Source of the DNA: a bacterium UBP8_UBA817
GTDB taxonomy: Bacteria > Margulisbacteria > Marinamargulisbacteria > UBA817
Direction of reading: 5' to 3'
NCBI GenBank assembly: GCA_002296285.1
Contig: DBHX01000018.1
Span: 1-28,131, forward strand
DNA length: 28,131 nucleotides
Positions within the stretch are counted from its first letter, which is position 1. Every line of letters starts with the position of its first letter. This document shows, in pieces, positions 6,843 through 15,278 of the stretch. The position numbers and the translations under genes are program-made. The notes below the pieces were generated by a model that saw only the letters and a program-made list of their open reading frames with translations, was not told the DNA's origin and ran no database searches.

Positions 6843-6871
6843 ATTAAATATTTTGTTTTTTATATTGTCAA
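6843..6871 (-). promoter_or_regulatory. promoter of the small gene-cysM-mec unit
   Basis: A perfect TTGACA (6871-6866 on the minus strand), a 17-bp A/T-rich spacer and TTTAAT (6848-6843). The predicted start of transcription is near 6836, giving a leader of about 30 nt with a Shine-Dalgarno site. Confidence 0.75.
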
Positions 6872-6941
6872 ATGATTGTTATTTATCTTATTTCCCTTCG
6901 CTTTAAGTTTACTGCGTCTGGCCGATGGAATTCGAATGCGA

Positions 6942-6947
6942 TATAAT
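6942..6947 (+). promoter_or_regulatory. -10 hexamer of mnmA, probable leaderless start
   Basis: A perfect TATAAT ends 6 nt before the ATG at 6954, with GCTAAA between. Transcription would begin at or next to the start codon. No Shine-Dalgarno is visible and the -35 region is poor, so the promoter call rests on the hexamer and the same spacing at three other genes here. Confidence 0.5.
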
Positions 6948-6953
6948 GCTAAA

Positions 6954-8048
6954 ATGAATAAAAAACGTGTGATTGTTGGCATGAGTGGTGGTGTCGATTC
7001 TTCCGTGACAGCCGCCATATTAAAGGAACGTGGTTATGAAGTGATTGGGATTACGATGCAACTGCTTCCTTTTGAGGAACAAAAGCAATCCGCTTGTTGC
7101 AACTTAGGCGCGGTATCGGATGCTAGGCGCGTTTGCCAAACACTGGACATTCGTCATTACGTCATCAATTCGAGGGATATTTTCAAAGAAAAAGTCATTG
7201 ATCCATTTGTTCAAACGTATAAAATTGGGCAAACCCCAAACCCATGCGTTGAGTGCAATCGATTTATAAAATTTGATGAACTATTAAAGCGCGCCGATGT
7301 GCTTGATGCTCACTACATTGCGACGGGCCATTATTGCAAAATTACCAAAGCCAAAAACAGCGATGAATGCTATATCAAAGCGGCCAATGATCAAGGAAAA
7401 GATCAGTCTTATTTTCTATACATGATTAATCAAAGCACATTAAAACGGTTGCTATTTCCACTGGGCCGGTATACCAAAGATCAAATTCGAGCCAAAGCCA
7501 ATGAGCTTGGCCTTCTCAATGCCAATCGCCCGGATAGTCAAGAGATTTGTTTTGTGTCTCAAAAAAGTTACCGATCTTTTGTTGAAGATCGATTAACAAC
7601 ACAAGATATTCGACCGGGGGATATTAAACACTTGGATGGCACCATTTTAGGTCATCACAATGGCATTCACAACTATACCATTGGGCAACGCAAAGGGTTG
7701 AATATTTCGCATCCCACACCACTCTATGTGCATCGAATTGACGAAGCCAGCAATACGGTATTTGTTGGAAAAAAAGATGATCTTAACCAACATGACATTA
7801 CGCTATCAACATTCACCACTGTTAGCGGCAATTTATTACCGTCTCAAACTGTGGATATAAAATTACGTTATTTAATGCAGCCCATCAAAGCATCGGTGAG
7901 CCAAACACACCCTGGTCAAGCGACCATTAAACTCAACAGCCCCCATGCATTTATTACGCCTGGTCAATCCTGTGTATTGTACAAAGGGGACCGTATTTTG
8001 GGTGGCGGAATTATTGACCCAATCACCCACGATTTGGTAAAAGAATAG
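6954..8048 (+). CDS. mnmA: tRNA-specific 2-thiouridylase MnmA
   Basis: A 364-aa ATP-dependent enzyme that thiolates U34 of tRNA-Lys, -Glu and -Gln. The PP-loop is GMSGGVDSS (9-17). The catalytic cysteine C98 lies in TPNPCVECN and the persulfide-accepting C199 in SQEICFV, both intact. GKDQSYFLY (148-156) and YTIGQRKGL are family signatures, and the C-terminal beta domain is complete. The ACCNLG insert around C48-C49 and overall length match the Firmicutes/cyanobacterial subtype rather than the gammaproteobacterial one. An upstream in-frame start at 6876 would add a hydrophobic, non-homologous 26 residues and is rejected. It stops 2 bp before the convergent GT41 gene ends, leaving no room for a terminator between them. 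Sulfur normally comes from a cysteine desulfurase relay. Confidence 0.95.
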   Translation: MNKKRVIVGMSGGVDSSVTAAILKERGYEVIGITMQLLPFEEQKQSACCNLGAVSDARRVCQTLDIRHYVINSRDIFKEKVIDPFVQTYKIGQTPNPCVECNRFIKFDELLKRADVLDAHYIATGHYCKITKAKNSDECYIKAANDQGKDQSYFLYMINQSTLKRLLFPLGRYTKDQIRAKANELGLLNANRPDSQEICFVSQKSYRSFVEDRLTTQDIRPGDIKHLDGTILGHHNGIHNYTIGQRKGLNISHPTPLYVHRIDEASNTVFVGKKDDLNQHDITLSTFTTVSGNLLPSQTVDIKLRYLMQPIKASVSQTHPGQATIKLNSPHAFITPGQSCVLYKGDRILGGGIIDPITHDLVKE

Positions 8049-8050
8049 CC

Positions 8051-10105
8051 CTACCCCAAATCTTTATAGCCCAGTTTTTTGTTCAACACAGAATTTAACC
8101 ACTCATAAAACTCACGAGGGCCATCCATATTGCCGTATAATTTATCCTTATTTTTTTGAATCATCGCCTTATAACGTGATTTAACCGTTGCATCATTCGC
8201 CACCCTAATGGCCAATTGAATGTACTCATCAACAGTGTTGACGGAATACTCTGTTTCACCCAAATAATCATAATAACCGGCACCAAAGGCCCCTTTTAAT
8301 TGATTTGCCCTCAATGAAATTACCGGCGTTCCTGCCGCCATCGCATGCAACACAGTGTTCCCTCCCCCAAATGGAAATGTTTCAAGAACAACATTTGAAT
8401 GCTTGATGAGTGCATAGTAGTCTCGTCGTTTAAAGGGCAGGCAAAATATCAGCTGTTTCAGTTCATTTTTTGTTAACTTTTTTTTCAAACGATCAAAAAT
8501 AAACTTTTCAATACGATTGTAACAAATGAGCACGACTCGATGCTGTTGACTTTCCTGAATTATCTTTATTATTACTTCATCAAATTCGGGTTGAATTTTA
8601 AATAACATCATTGGAACGGTAAATAAAACCTGATGGTTGTTTGGAAGGCCCAATGATTTTCTTGTCTTTTTAATCCCATCCATTTCTAAGGGGTAATCAT
8701 AACAAATGGGCAATTTTTCAAGCTGTACAACGGTTTCAGTAAATTGCTTTTTTGGTTGGTCATAATGAAAGTTTTTCCAACTCACAAAATAGTCCATGGA
8801 TTTGCTCCCAGATGTTTCAGGATGCCCCATCAATCCCACTTGGATGGGGGCTAAACGAAGCATACTCAAATAATAAATGGCACTGGACATGCCAACCTCA
8901 GGGTAAACGATCATGTCAAATTGACCTTCAACGATGAGGGGGATGAGCTCCTCATGCTGATCCGATGGCATTAAGACCGTATTGGCTCGTTCAAATAGGG
9001 CTTTGGTGATATCATCAATGTGAATGGGGTCAATATAAATTAAGGTAACATCAAATGCTTCGGGCAAATTTACAATGGTGTGAAAATAAAAGTCCATGAC
9101 CGAATGCTTATAAAAATTTTGTGAAATAATGGCTATCTTTGGTTTTTTTCGTTGGGTTATTTTCTTTAACTTGGGTGGCTTGATGAGCCCTTGTCTGAAG
9201 ACGTTTGACATTTTCTCAAACAGATCTCGATTTAATTCATCATGGTATACCATATAAAACGGGGTTGAAGAAAAGGTTTTGTCCGGCCGGTTTGGAAATA
9301 CGCCCCGAGCAATCACATCATCCAATCGTTGATTCATTAGATCACGAAATTCAATTCGCGCCTCTTTTGAATCAAATACGGCAGGAATTGCGAATATCTC
9401 TCTAAATACATGTTCTGCAATATCATCACTTTCGCTAATTTTACGTAGCATTTGCTTCATTTCTTTGTAGCGTCCCTGACCACCATAGCGCATGACTAAG
9501 GCCCATAAATAAGGGATGTGGTTGGGGGAATATCTTAAATACCCCAACATGAGTTTCTCACATTTTTCTCCGGCTTTGATTTTCATGTAAATTTTTACCA
9601 ACTGATCCACCACCAATACTTGATCGGGGTGAGTTTCCAGTAATTTTAATAATATGTCTTCAGCTGATTTTAAATCCCGTCGAAACAATCTCAACAATGC
9701 CTCATTAATGCCCAATGATAGCGATGAGAGTGCCATAGCCTTGGCACGATTGATCAGTCGACCGGCCCGTTTAAACATGCCCAACTTCATTGAAATCTCA
9801 ACATTGGTTTCAAAATAGAGCAATGATTGCCCACGCTCTAAATCAATGGTTTTTTTTGCACATTCTAGTTGGCCTGTTTTCACATACGTCAACGCCAAAT
9901 ATGTTGAATAATCCGGCAACTGCATTCGCTGTTTCTTAAGATCAATGAATATCGTTTTCGCCGATTGATAATTCGCTAAAAACAAATACGATACTGCCAC
10001 AAAATAGCGAGACACATGTCCCATTGGCCCATGATTTTCTTCATGCAATATTGTTACCCCGTCATATTTTCCCTGTTGAAACAGTGCGGCGATTTGTCCG
10101 TCCAT
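8051..10105 (-). CDS. TPR protein with GT41 (OGT/SPINDLY/HMW1C-like) glycosyltransferase domain
   Basis: A 684-aa soluble protein. Residues 1 to about 300 are tandem TPR-like helix pairs; residues about 320-684 form a GT-B glycosyltransferase of the GT41 type. Diagnostic segments: KIAIISQNFYKHSV with H334 at the position of the OGT catalytic-pocket histidine; IQVGLMGHPETSGSKSMDY; MLFKIQPEF with K503 aligning with the nucleotide-sugar-binding lysine of OGT; and ETFPFGGGNTVLHAMAAGTP, the UDP-binding loop. Such enzymes add GlcNAc, glucose or similar sugars to Ser/Thr or Asn of proteins. It is divergent from the two giant fibre genes, whose Ser/Thr/Asn-rich repeats are plausible acceptors; this is inference. 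The ATG at 10105 is preferred to TTG at 10123 because a -10-like hexamer precedes it. Confidence 0.82.
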   Translation of the reverse strand: MDGQIAALFQQGKYDGVTILHEENHGPMGHVSRYFVAVSYLFLANYQSAKTIFIDLKKQRMQLPDYSTYLALTYVKTGQLECAKKTIDLERGQSLLYFETNVEISMKLGMFKRAGRLINRAKAMALSSLSLGINEALLRLFRRDLKSAEDILLKLLETHPDQVLVVDQLVKIYMKIKAGEKCEKLMLGYLRYSPNHIPYLWALVMRYGGQGRYKEMKQMLRKISESDDIAEHVFREIFAIPAVFDSKEARIEFRDLMNQRLDDVIARGVFPNRPDKTFSSTPFYMVYHDELNRDLFEKMSNVFRQGLIKPPKLKKITQRKKPKIAIISQNFYKHSVMDFYFHTIVNLPEAFDVTLIYIDPIHIDDITKALFERANTVLMPSDQHEELIPLIVEGQFDMIVYPEVGMSSAIYYLSMLRLAPIQVGLMGHPETSGSKSMDYFVSWKNFHYDQPKKQFTETVVQLEKLPICYDYPLEMDGIKKTRKSLGLPNNHQVLFTVPMMLFKIQPEFDEVIIKIIQESQQHRVVLICYNRIEKFIFDRLKKKLTKNELKQLIFCLPFKRRDYYALIKHSNVVLETFPFGGGNTVLHAMAAGTPVISLRANQLKGAFGAGYYDYLGETEYSVNTVDEYIQLAIRVANDATVKSRYKAMIQKNKDKLYGNMDGPREFYEWLNSVLNKKLGYKDLG

Positions 10106-10111
10106 AATCCA

Positions 10112-10141
10112 ATAGTAATCCAATCAGCATGAAATAATCAA
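10112..10141 (-). promoter_or_regulatory. promoter of the GT41 gene, probable leaderless
   Basis: On the minus strand TTGATT (10141-10136), an 18-bp spacer and TACTAT (10117-10112) are followed by 6 nt and then the ATG at 10105. There is no Shine-Dalgarno between. Confidence 0.45.
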
Positions 10142-10182
10142 AAACCACCGATGCTTACCAACTGAAATGCGTCTCAACTTAT

Positions 10183-10307
10183 CCATCACTCAGGAGGGGG
10201 CTCCATCTGTCATGTCTCACCTCCCTCAACCACTCCTCCCCTTCGGGCGTGCTTTCGGTAAAATATCCCCTCCTCTCCTCACGTGATTTCCATCACTCAG
10301 GCGGGGG
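10183..10307. repeat. 18-bp direct repeat upstream of the fibre operon
   Basis: CCATCACTCAGG followed by A or C and GGGGG occurs at 10183-10200 and 10290-10307 (17 of 18 bases identical, 107 bp apart). The stretch between is C/T-rich with several CTCC runs. No gene is visible in 10142-10394. It may be a binding-site pair, or part of a dispersed element that recurs elsewhere in the genome. Confidence 0.6.
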
Positions 10308-10315
10308 GTATTTTA
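10259..10315. promoter_or_regulatory. long hairpin in the 5' region of the fibre operon
   Basis: TAAAATATCCCCT (10259-10271) can pair with GGGGGGTATTTTA (10303-10315), giving a 13-bp stem with two G-U pairs. The 31-nt loop contains the palindrome TCACGTGA. The 3' arm includes the second copy of the direct repeat. It could act as an attenuator or mRNA-stabilising structure, or as a terminator-like barrier between divergent genes. Confidence 0.45.
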
Positions 10316-10394
10316 TGTTTAAGCCCCTTAAAAATAGGGAATAAACTAAGGTAATCAAAGTCACGTTAATTATTTGACTCATTTAGGAAACCGT

Positions 10395-13300
10395 ATGTTA
10401 AAGAGATTGTTTATCTATGTATTCATTTTAGTATTCTTAACATCAGCACACAATCATGCTGAGACCAGCACCCCTACTACCCTGCTGGTGCAAGCCAGTG
10501 TGGCCATTGGCGGCACCTCGAAATTCAATGGAAAAATTAGAATGGATATCGGGGTCTATAAGTTTGATATTGATGACCCACCCATTTGGGTCGAAACATT
10601 CCCAGATCTTCTCATTAATAATGGCTCTTTCATTGCTATTTTAGGCAAAACAGAAACGTTAAATGCTGAAATTTTTAATGATGACAATCTTCGGATTGGA
10701 TTCACACCCTACATTAATGGTGATCCACAACAAACTGACTTTATTATGTTAAAATCTGTGCCATATTCATTTCACAGTGATATTGCGACCAAAGCCGAAA
10801 AAATCAACAATGAAAACCTGATGAAACTTGATTTCGTCAATATGCGTGTCGGAATCAATAACACAAGCCCCGCATACACCCTCGATGTCGGCGGAACAGT
10901 CAATGCCACCACTTTTGTTGGGGATGGGTCACAATTAACCAATATTCAAGTTTCTGATGACCGGCTCATTTGGCTCAAAACCCCAACCAATCCAAACAAT
11001 GTGTACTATTCATCAGGAAATGTTGGCATTAACACCATGGTTCCAGGATCAATCCTAGACGTCAGTGGAAACGTCATTGTTAGCGGCAACTTGATGGTTG
11101 GTGGACTCATTAAAGCCAATGCACTCAAAGGCGATGGATCTCAAATCACCAATATTAATGCATCTCAAATTAACCAAGGAACCCTTCATCATAATTTACT
11201 AACCGGTGATTACCCTCAAATTTCTGGTGTTGGAACCATTACATCCGGTACTTGGCAAGGCACAGAAATTGAAGATCAGTACATTGTGGATCAACTCACC
11301 ATTAATGGTGGCGCCATCGAGGGATCCAACACAATTTCTGGAAATTTAACGTTGGTTGGAGCAACCACCATCACTGGAAACAATGACCTGAGCCTATCTT
11401 CCCCTCAGTGGAAAATAACCAATACTGGGGACTTATCACTACGATCCGTCAGCCTAAATAATACCATACTCATTTCCGGAAATGTCATTGAAACAAAGGC
11501 AAGCAATGGCCTTGAAATTCGTCCCAGTTCATCCCTAGGACTGTTCATTTCACCCACTGGATCCATCGGAATCAACACAACGACCCCGGCCACAAACTTT
11601 GATGTGAACGGAGGCATTAAATTGGGCTCATCTCTGGTTGCCGCTGATGGGGTCATTCGATTTCATGACAATAAATTTGAAGGCTACCGACAAGGTGAGT
11701 GGGTTCAGTTGGACTACAATGCTCAATTTGATTCTCATGCATTGCATGCTGAAGGGGATCAGATTAAAAATTTAATTTATATCACCGATCAAGCCAAAGT
11801 TGGCATTGGAGGAATTCCTAGCCCGAATATTACCGATCATCTGGTGGTCAGTGGCAATGTTGTGTTTAATGGAAAATCTATTGGGAGCAACTTGCCCAAT
11901 TTAACAACCGCAGGCACCGGAACCCGAATGATGTGGTACCCAAAAAAAACAGCGTTTCGATCAGGTTATGTTGATACCACACAGTGGGATGACGCCAATA
12001 TTGGTCAAAATAGTGTTGTCTTTGGGCACTCAGGATTGGCCAGTGAGCAACATACTGTCATCATCGGTGGAATGTCCAATATTAACCGTGGAGAAAGCAG
12101 TGTTATTATTGGAGGGTATAACAATGAAATTAAATTAAACTCTCACTACAGTGTCATTGTTGGTGGGGGCACGGCTTCTGGTGGCGGAAATACAATTGAC
12201 GGGGGGCAATACAGCACGATTATTGGAGGACAAACCAATAAAGTTACTGGAAAATATTCCAGTATTATTGGAGGATCTGGAAATACCATTAATGGGGATT
12301 ATAGTGTGGCCATGGGGAAAAATATCACCATTGATCATGATGGAACGTTTATCTTTTCTGATGGAGAAACTCCACGTCAATCTTCTGGAGATGGGCAGTT
12401 TCTTATTTATGCATCAGGAAATGTTGGGATTGGAGTTACACCTCAATCTGATACAGCATTAAATGTTGGGGGAACCATTAAAGCGCTTTCTTTTTCAGGT
12501 GATGGAAGTCAATTAAGCAATATTTCTGCAAATAAATTGGGGGGGTATGCCCCGGAAACCGTTGCATCACCCAATAGCATCTATGTGAGTGATGCCAATG
12601 GTTTTTTACCAGAAAACACAGTCTCTGGAACATCCATTATGGATGGAACCATTACGTCTGAAGATATACGAGACAACACTATTTCAGGCGATAAAATTGC
12701 GCAATTGGCCATTAGCAGTGACAAAATTAAGTCTGGGGCCATCACCAATGAAAAAATTGCTGATGGGGCCATTACAAGCGACAAAATACAAAATAATGCC
12801 ATTACATCTCAAAATATTGCCGATGGCAGTATCGTCTCAAAAAATATTGCCCCAAATTCCATTAAAACAAACCATATCGCAGCAAACCAAGTTACCAATG
12901 AAAAAATTGCCCTCGATACCATTGACTCATCTCGTATTGTTGATCAGAGCATCACGTCACAAGACATTGGGCTTGGGGCCATTGCATCCATTAATATTAG
13001 AGCCGATGCCATTCAGGCGCACCATATTGCCAAGGCCACAATCATTTCTGACAATATCGCAGCAAATACGATTCAAGCACAGCATATTGGGAATGATGTT
13101 GTATCCAGTCGAAATATTGGATCTAACCAAATTTATTCACGCCATATTGTTAATTACAATGTTCTCAACAGTCATATTACAACCAATGCCATACAATCCT
13201 ATCATATTGCCGATAATGTAATTACAAATAGTCGCATATACGATAATACCATTACCGCTGAAAAGATTGGCTATGATGCCATTGATGCCCAGCACCTTCC

Positions 13301-15278
13301 GAATAATATTATACTTGAACGACACATCGCCGATAATGCTATTCATGAAGAACACATTAATGTTGCTCAAATCAGCGGTGAAAAGTTAGCCGATGGCGCC
13401 ATCATTTCAACAAACATAGCCATCGGTGCCATTACCGGTCAAATTATTTCGGATAATGCGGTTCAAACAAATCACATCTTGGATGGCACCATTACCAGCC
13501 AAGATATTGCTTTGGCCTCCATCCCTGGGGATATGTTGGCCGAGAACTCAATTACATCGCTAAATATTGCGGTTGGAGGCATTGCATCGTTTAACCTTCA
13601 AGACAACTCCATTACATCCCTAAATATTGTTGATTTTTCAATTGTATCCGCAGATATTATGGATGGTGCGATTGAAGCACCTGACTTGAGTGCTGGATCC
13701 ATTACTTCCGATAAAATATCGGATGGTGCAATTCAAGATCAACATATTGCCGATAATGCCGTTACATCTCGAAATATTGCGGATGCATCAATCCCATGGA
13801 ATAAAATTACTACCGACCCTATTCCTGCCAATTACATTGCGGACAATTCCATTCCTGGAGCCAAACTAATGGACAGCAGTATTCCCGGAAGTAAAATTCA
13901 AGATGGCACCATCACCTCAGATAAGTTGGCCGACAACTCAATTTCAGCCAATGCATTGATCGGAGTGTTGCAACCGGATAAAGGGGGCACAGGTTTAACG
14001 GACCTTTCGGCGTTGGCTGATGGGATTGTCCTTGGCGTTGATGATGGGGCGGGCAATGTCAGCTTGGGTGGTGATAAAACTCAATTGTCTTGGGATCATG
14101 CCAATGAACGATTAGGGATCAATACCGATACCCCACTCGCCGCACTCCATGTCAGAGGTGACATTTTAACGGAAGGTGGGGGTGTCTTTTTTGGATCCAT
14201 GAATGACTCCATTAGCTTTGGCCAAGATGGGGGGGAGGGGTTTATCATCATTGGCCCCGACCTTTCTGGTGGTGGTGCCATTGATGGAACAACGGTTCCT
14301 TTAGGAACACTGAAAACAAACAAATTATATGTTAGCGAGAAAGTTGGCATTGGGGTTACGAACCCAACCAACGCATTGGATATTGCCGGCAGTATGGCCA
14401 TTGGCGCAGCCTTTGCTGGCACCACCACCGCCCCAAATAATGGGCTTATCATTGAAGGCAATGTTGGGATTGGTACCGATGCCCCAGCTCATGCACTGGA
14501 TGTCAATGGATCCATTCGGGCCAAAGGCATCTGGGGAAAAAGCTCGGATACAAATTCTGGGATTGGAATTAAAGGCATTGGCGGCAACATCGGAATATTG
14601 TCCAATGGATCAGAAACTGGGATTGATGTCATTGCTACTCAAATTGGTGTAAAAGCAACATCCACTGGAGCAAAAGGAGTCAGCGTGGTCATCACTAATG
14701 CGCAAGACAATCAATCCATTGGGGTACTCGCAGAATTAAAAAACCCATCAGGAACACTGGTTTCCTCTGGCCTTGGAAAACTCACATCAGATTATTCAGC
14801 CGCAGTTTTTGGCACCATTGAAGATTCGGCGGCCGCACCAACCAATTGGGCCGCTTATTTTGATGGCCCAGTAAAAATTACCGGGAATATCGGTATAGGG
14901 CTATCGCCAGCCGAAAGCCCTCAAGAAAACCTACACATCAAAGAGAATGCCCTATTTGAAAAAACCGTGTATAAGAAAATTCATTCCTCCGCAACCCCAA
15001 CCATTGATTGGACAGTAGGCAACAAAATGACACACAATTGCTCAGGAGCAATAACCTATGCATTTAACTCACCACCCAATGATGGCAGTTATCTTTTAAC
15101 ATTGATGGTGTCGGCATCCGGTTCATGCACACCAACATTTCCTGATGGAATTAAATGGGAAAAAGGAACCGTTCCGGAAGGTGCTTTAACGGATGAAATA
15201 CATATGTTCTCATTTCTTCTTCAAGTGAATAGCGGAATACCTACCTATTACGGGCTTCAACCGGTGGAGTTTAAGTAA
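10395..15278 (+). CDS. giant secreted tail-fibre/adhesin-like protein with 44 decapeptide repeats
   Basis: A 1627-aa secreted protein. A Sec signal peptide covers residues 1 to about 22 (LFIYVFILVFLTSA core). A beta-rich N-terminal domain ends in VPYSFHSDIATKA. Then come phage-fibre-like units (VGINNTSPAYTLDVGG, FVGDGSQLTNI, GTITSGTWQGT). Residues about 535-655 are YadA-head-like left-handed roll repeats (SVIIGG-N-I). Residues 750-1189 are 44 exact 10-residue repeats. A KGGTGLTDL linker follows, then more VGIG-P-LDV units and a C-terminal domain starting near IDWTVGNKM. No sorting motif, S74 chaperone or membrane anchor is seen. It is probably a trimeric surface or extracellular fibre. ATG 10395 has AGGA upstream; TTG 10374 is an alternative. 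The TAATG junction couples it to the next gene. Confidence 0.8.
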   Translation: MLKRLFIYVFILVFLTSAHNHAETSTPTTLLVQASVAIGGTSKFNGKIRMDIGVYKFDIDDPPIWVETFPDLLINNGSFIAILGKTETLNAEIFNDDNLRIGFTPYINGDPQQTDFIMLKSVPYSFHSDIATKAEKINNENLMKLDFVNMRVGINNTSPAYTLDVGGTVNATTFVGDGSQLTNIQVSDDRLIWLKTPTNPNNVYYSSGNVGINTMVPGSILDVSGNVIVSGNLMVGGLIKANALKGDGSQITNINASQINQGTLHHNLLTGDYPQISGVGTITSGTWQGTEIEDQYIVDQLTINGGAIEGSNTISGNLTLVGATTITGNNDLSLSSPQWKITNTGDLSLRSVSLNNTILISGNVIETKASNGLEIRPSSSLGLFISPTGSIGINTTTPATNFDVNGGIKLGSSLVAADGVIRFHDNKFEGYRQGEWVQLDYNAQFDSHALHAEGDQIKNLIYITDQAKVGIGGIPSPNITDHLVVSGNVVFNGKSIGSNLPNLTTAGTGTRMMWYPKKTAFRSGYVDTTQWDDANIGQNSVVFGHSGLASEQHTVIIGGMSNINRGESSVIIGGYNNEIKLNSHYSVIVGGGTASGGGNTIDGGQYSTIIGGQTNKVTGKYSSIIGGSGNTINGDYSVAMGKNITIDHDGTFIFSDGETPRQSSGDGQFLIYASGNVGIGVTPQSDTALNVGGTIKALSFSGDGSQLSNISANKLGGYAPETVASPNSIYVSDANGFLPENTVSGTSIMDGTITSEDIRDNTISGDKIAQLAISSDKIKSGAITNEKIADGAITSDKIQNNAITSQNIADGSIVSKNIAPNSIKTNHIAANQVTNEKIALDTIDSSRIVDQSITSQDIGLGAIASINIRADAIQAHHIAKATIISDNIAANTIQAQHIGNDVVSSRNIGSNQIYSRHIVNYNVLNSHITTNAIQSYHIADNVITNSRIYDNTITAEKIGYDAIDAQHLPNNIILERHIADNAIHEEHINVAQISGEKLADGAIISTNIAIGAITGQIISDNAVQTNHILDGTITSQDIALASIPGDMLAENSITSLNIAVGGIASFNLQDNSITSLNIVDFSIVSADIMDGAIEAPDLSAGSITSDKISDGAIQDQHIADNAVTSRNIADASIPWNKITTDPIPANYIADNSIPGAKLMDSSIPGSKIQDGTITSDKLADNSISANALIGVLQPDKGGTGLTDLSALADGIVLGVDDGAGNVSLGGDKTQLSWDHANERLGINTDTPLAALHVRGDILTEGGGVFFGSMNDSISFGQDGGEGFIIIGPDLSGGGAIDGTTVPLGTLKTNKLYVSEKVGIGVTNPTNALDIAGSMAIGAAFAGTTTAPNNGLIIEGNVGIGTDAPAHALDVNGSIRAKGIWGKSSDTNSGIGIKGIGGNIGILSNGSETGIDVIATQIGVKATSTGAKGVSVVITNAQDNQSIGVLAELKNPSGTLVSSGLGKLTSDYSAAVFGTIEDSAAAPTNWAAYFDGPVKITGNIGIGLSPAESPQENLHIKENALFEKTVYKKIHSSATPTIDWTVGNKMTHNCSGAITYAFNSPPNDGSYLLTLMVSASGSCTPTFPDGIKWEKGTVPEGALTDEIHMFSFLLQVNSGIPTYYGLQPVEFK
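12642..13961 (+). repeat. 44 tandem decapeptide repeats (30 bp per unit)
   Basis: The coding sequence runs through 44 consecutive units of exactly 10 codons without any insertion or deletion. The consensus is D-N/G-A/S/T-I-T-S-x-K/N/H-I-A. Isoleucine or valine is at position 4 and isoleucine or leucine at position 9 in practically every unit, so the true hydrophobic period is 5 residues. The DNA sequences of units differ, so the array is old and kept by selection on protein structure rather than by recent slippage. Confidence 0.9.

Noticed and set aside
6876..6953. Upstream in-frame extension of MnmA (26 residues, hydrophobic)
   Set aside because: Not part of the MnmA family N-terminus, which begins just before the PP-loop; the ATG at 6954 follows a perfect -10 hexamer.
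10142..10394. Known riboswitch class in the fibre leader
   Set aside because: The hairpin and direct repeat do not match any aptamer consensus I recognise, and the downstream genes are not metabolic.
12589..13221. 210-codon open frame in another plus-strand phase
   Set aside because: It is a by-product of the 30-bp coding repeat, which keeps other frames open; it has no start signal and lies inside the fibre gene.
12642..13961. 30-bp periodicity resembling a CRISPR-like or minisatellite array
   Set aside because: The period is 10 codons of a long continuous reading frame, units vary at wobble positions, and there are no constant repeats with unique spacers.
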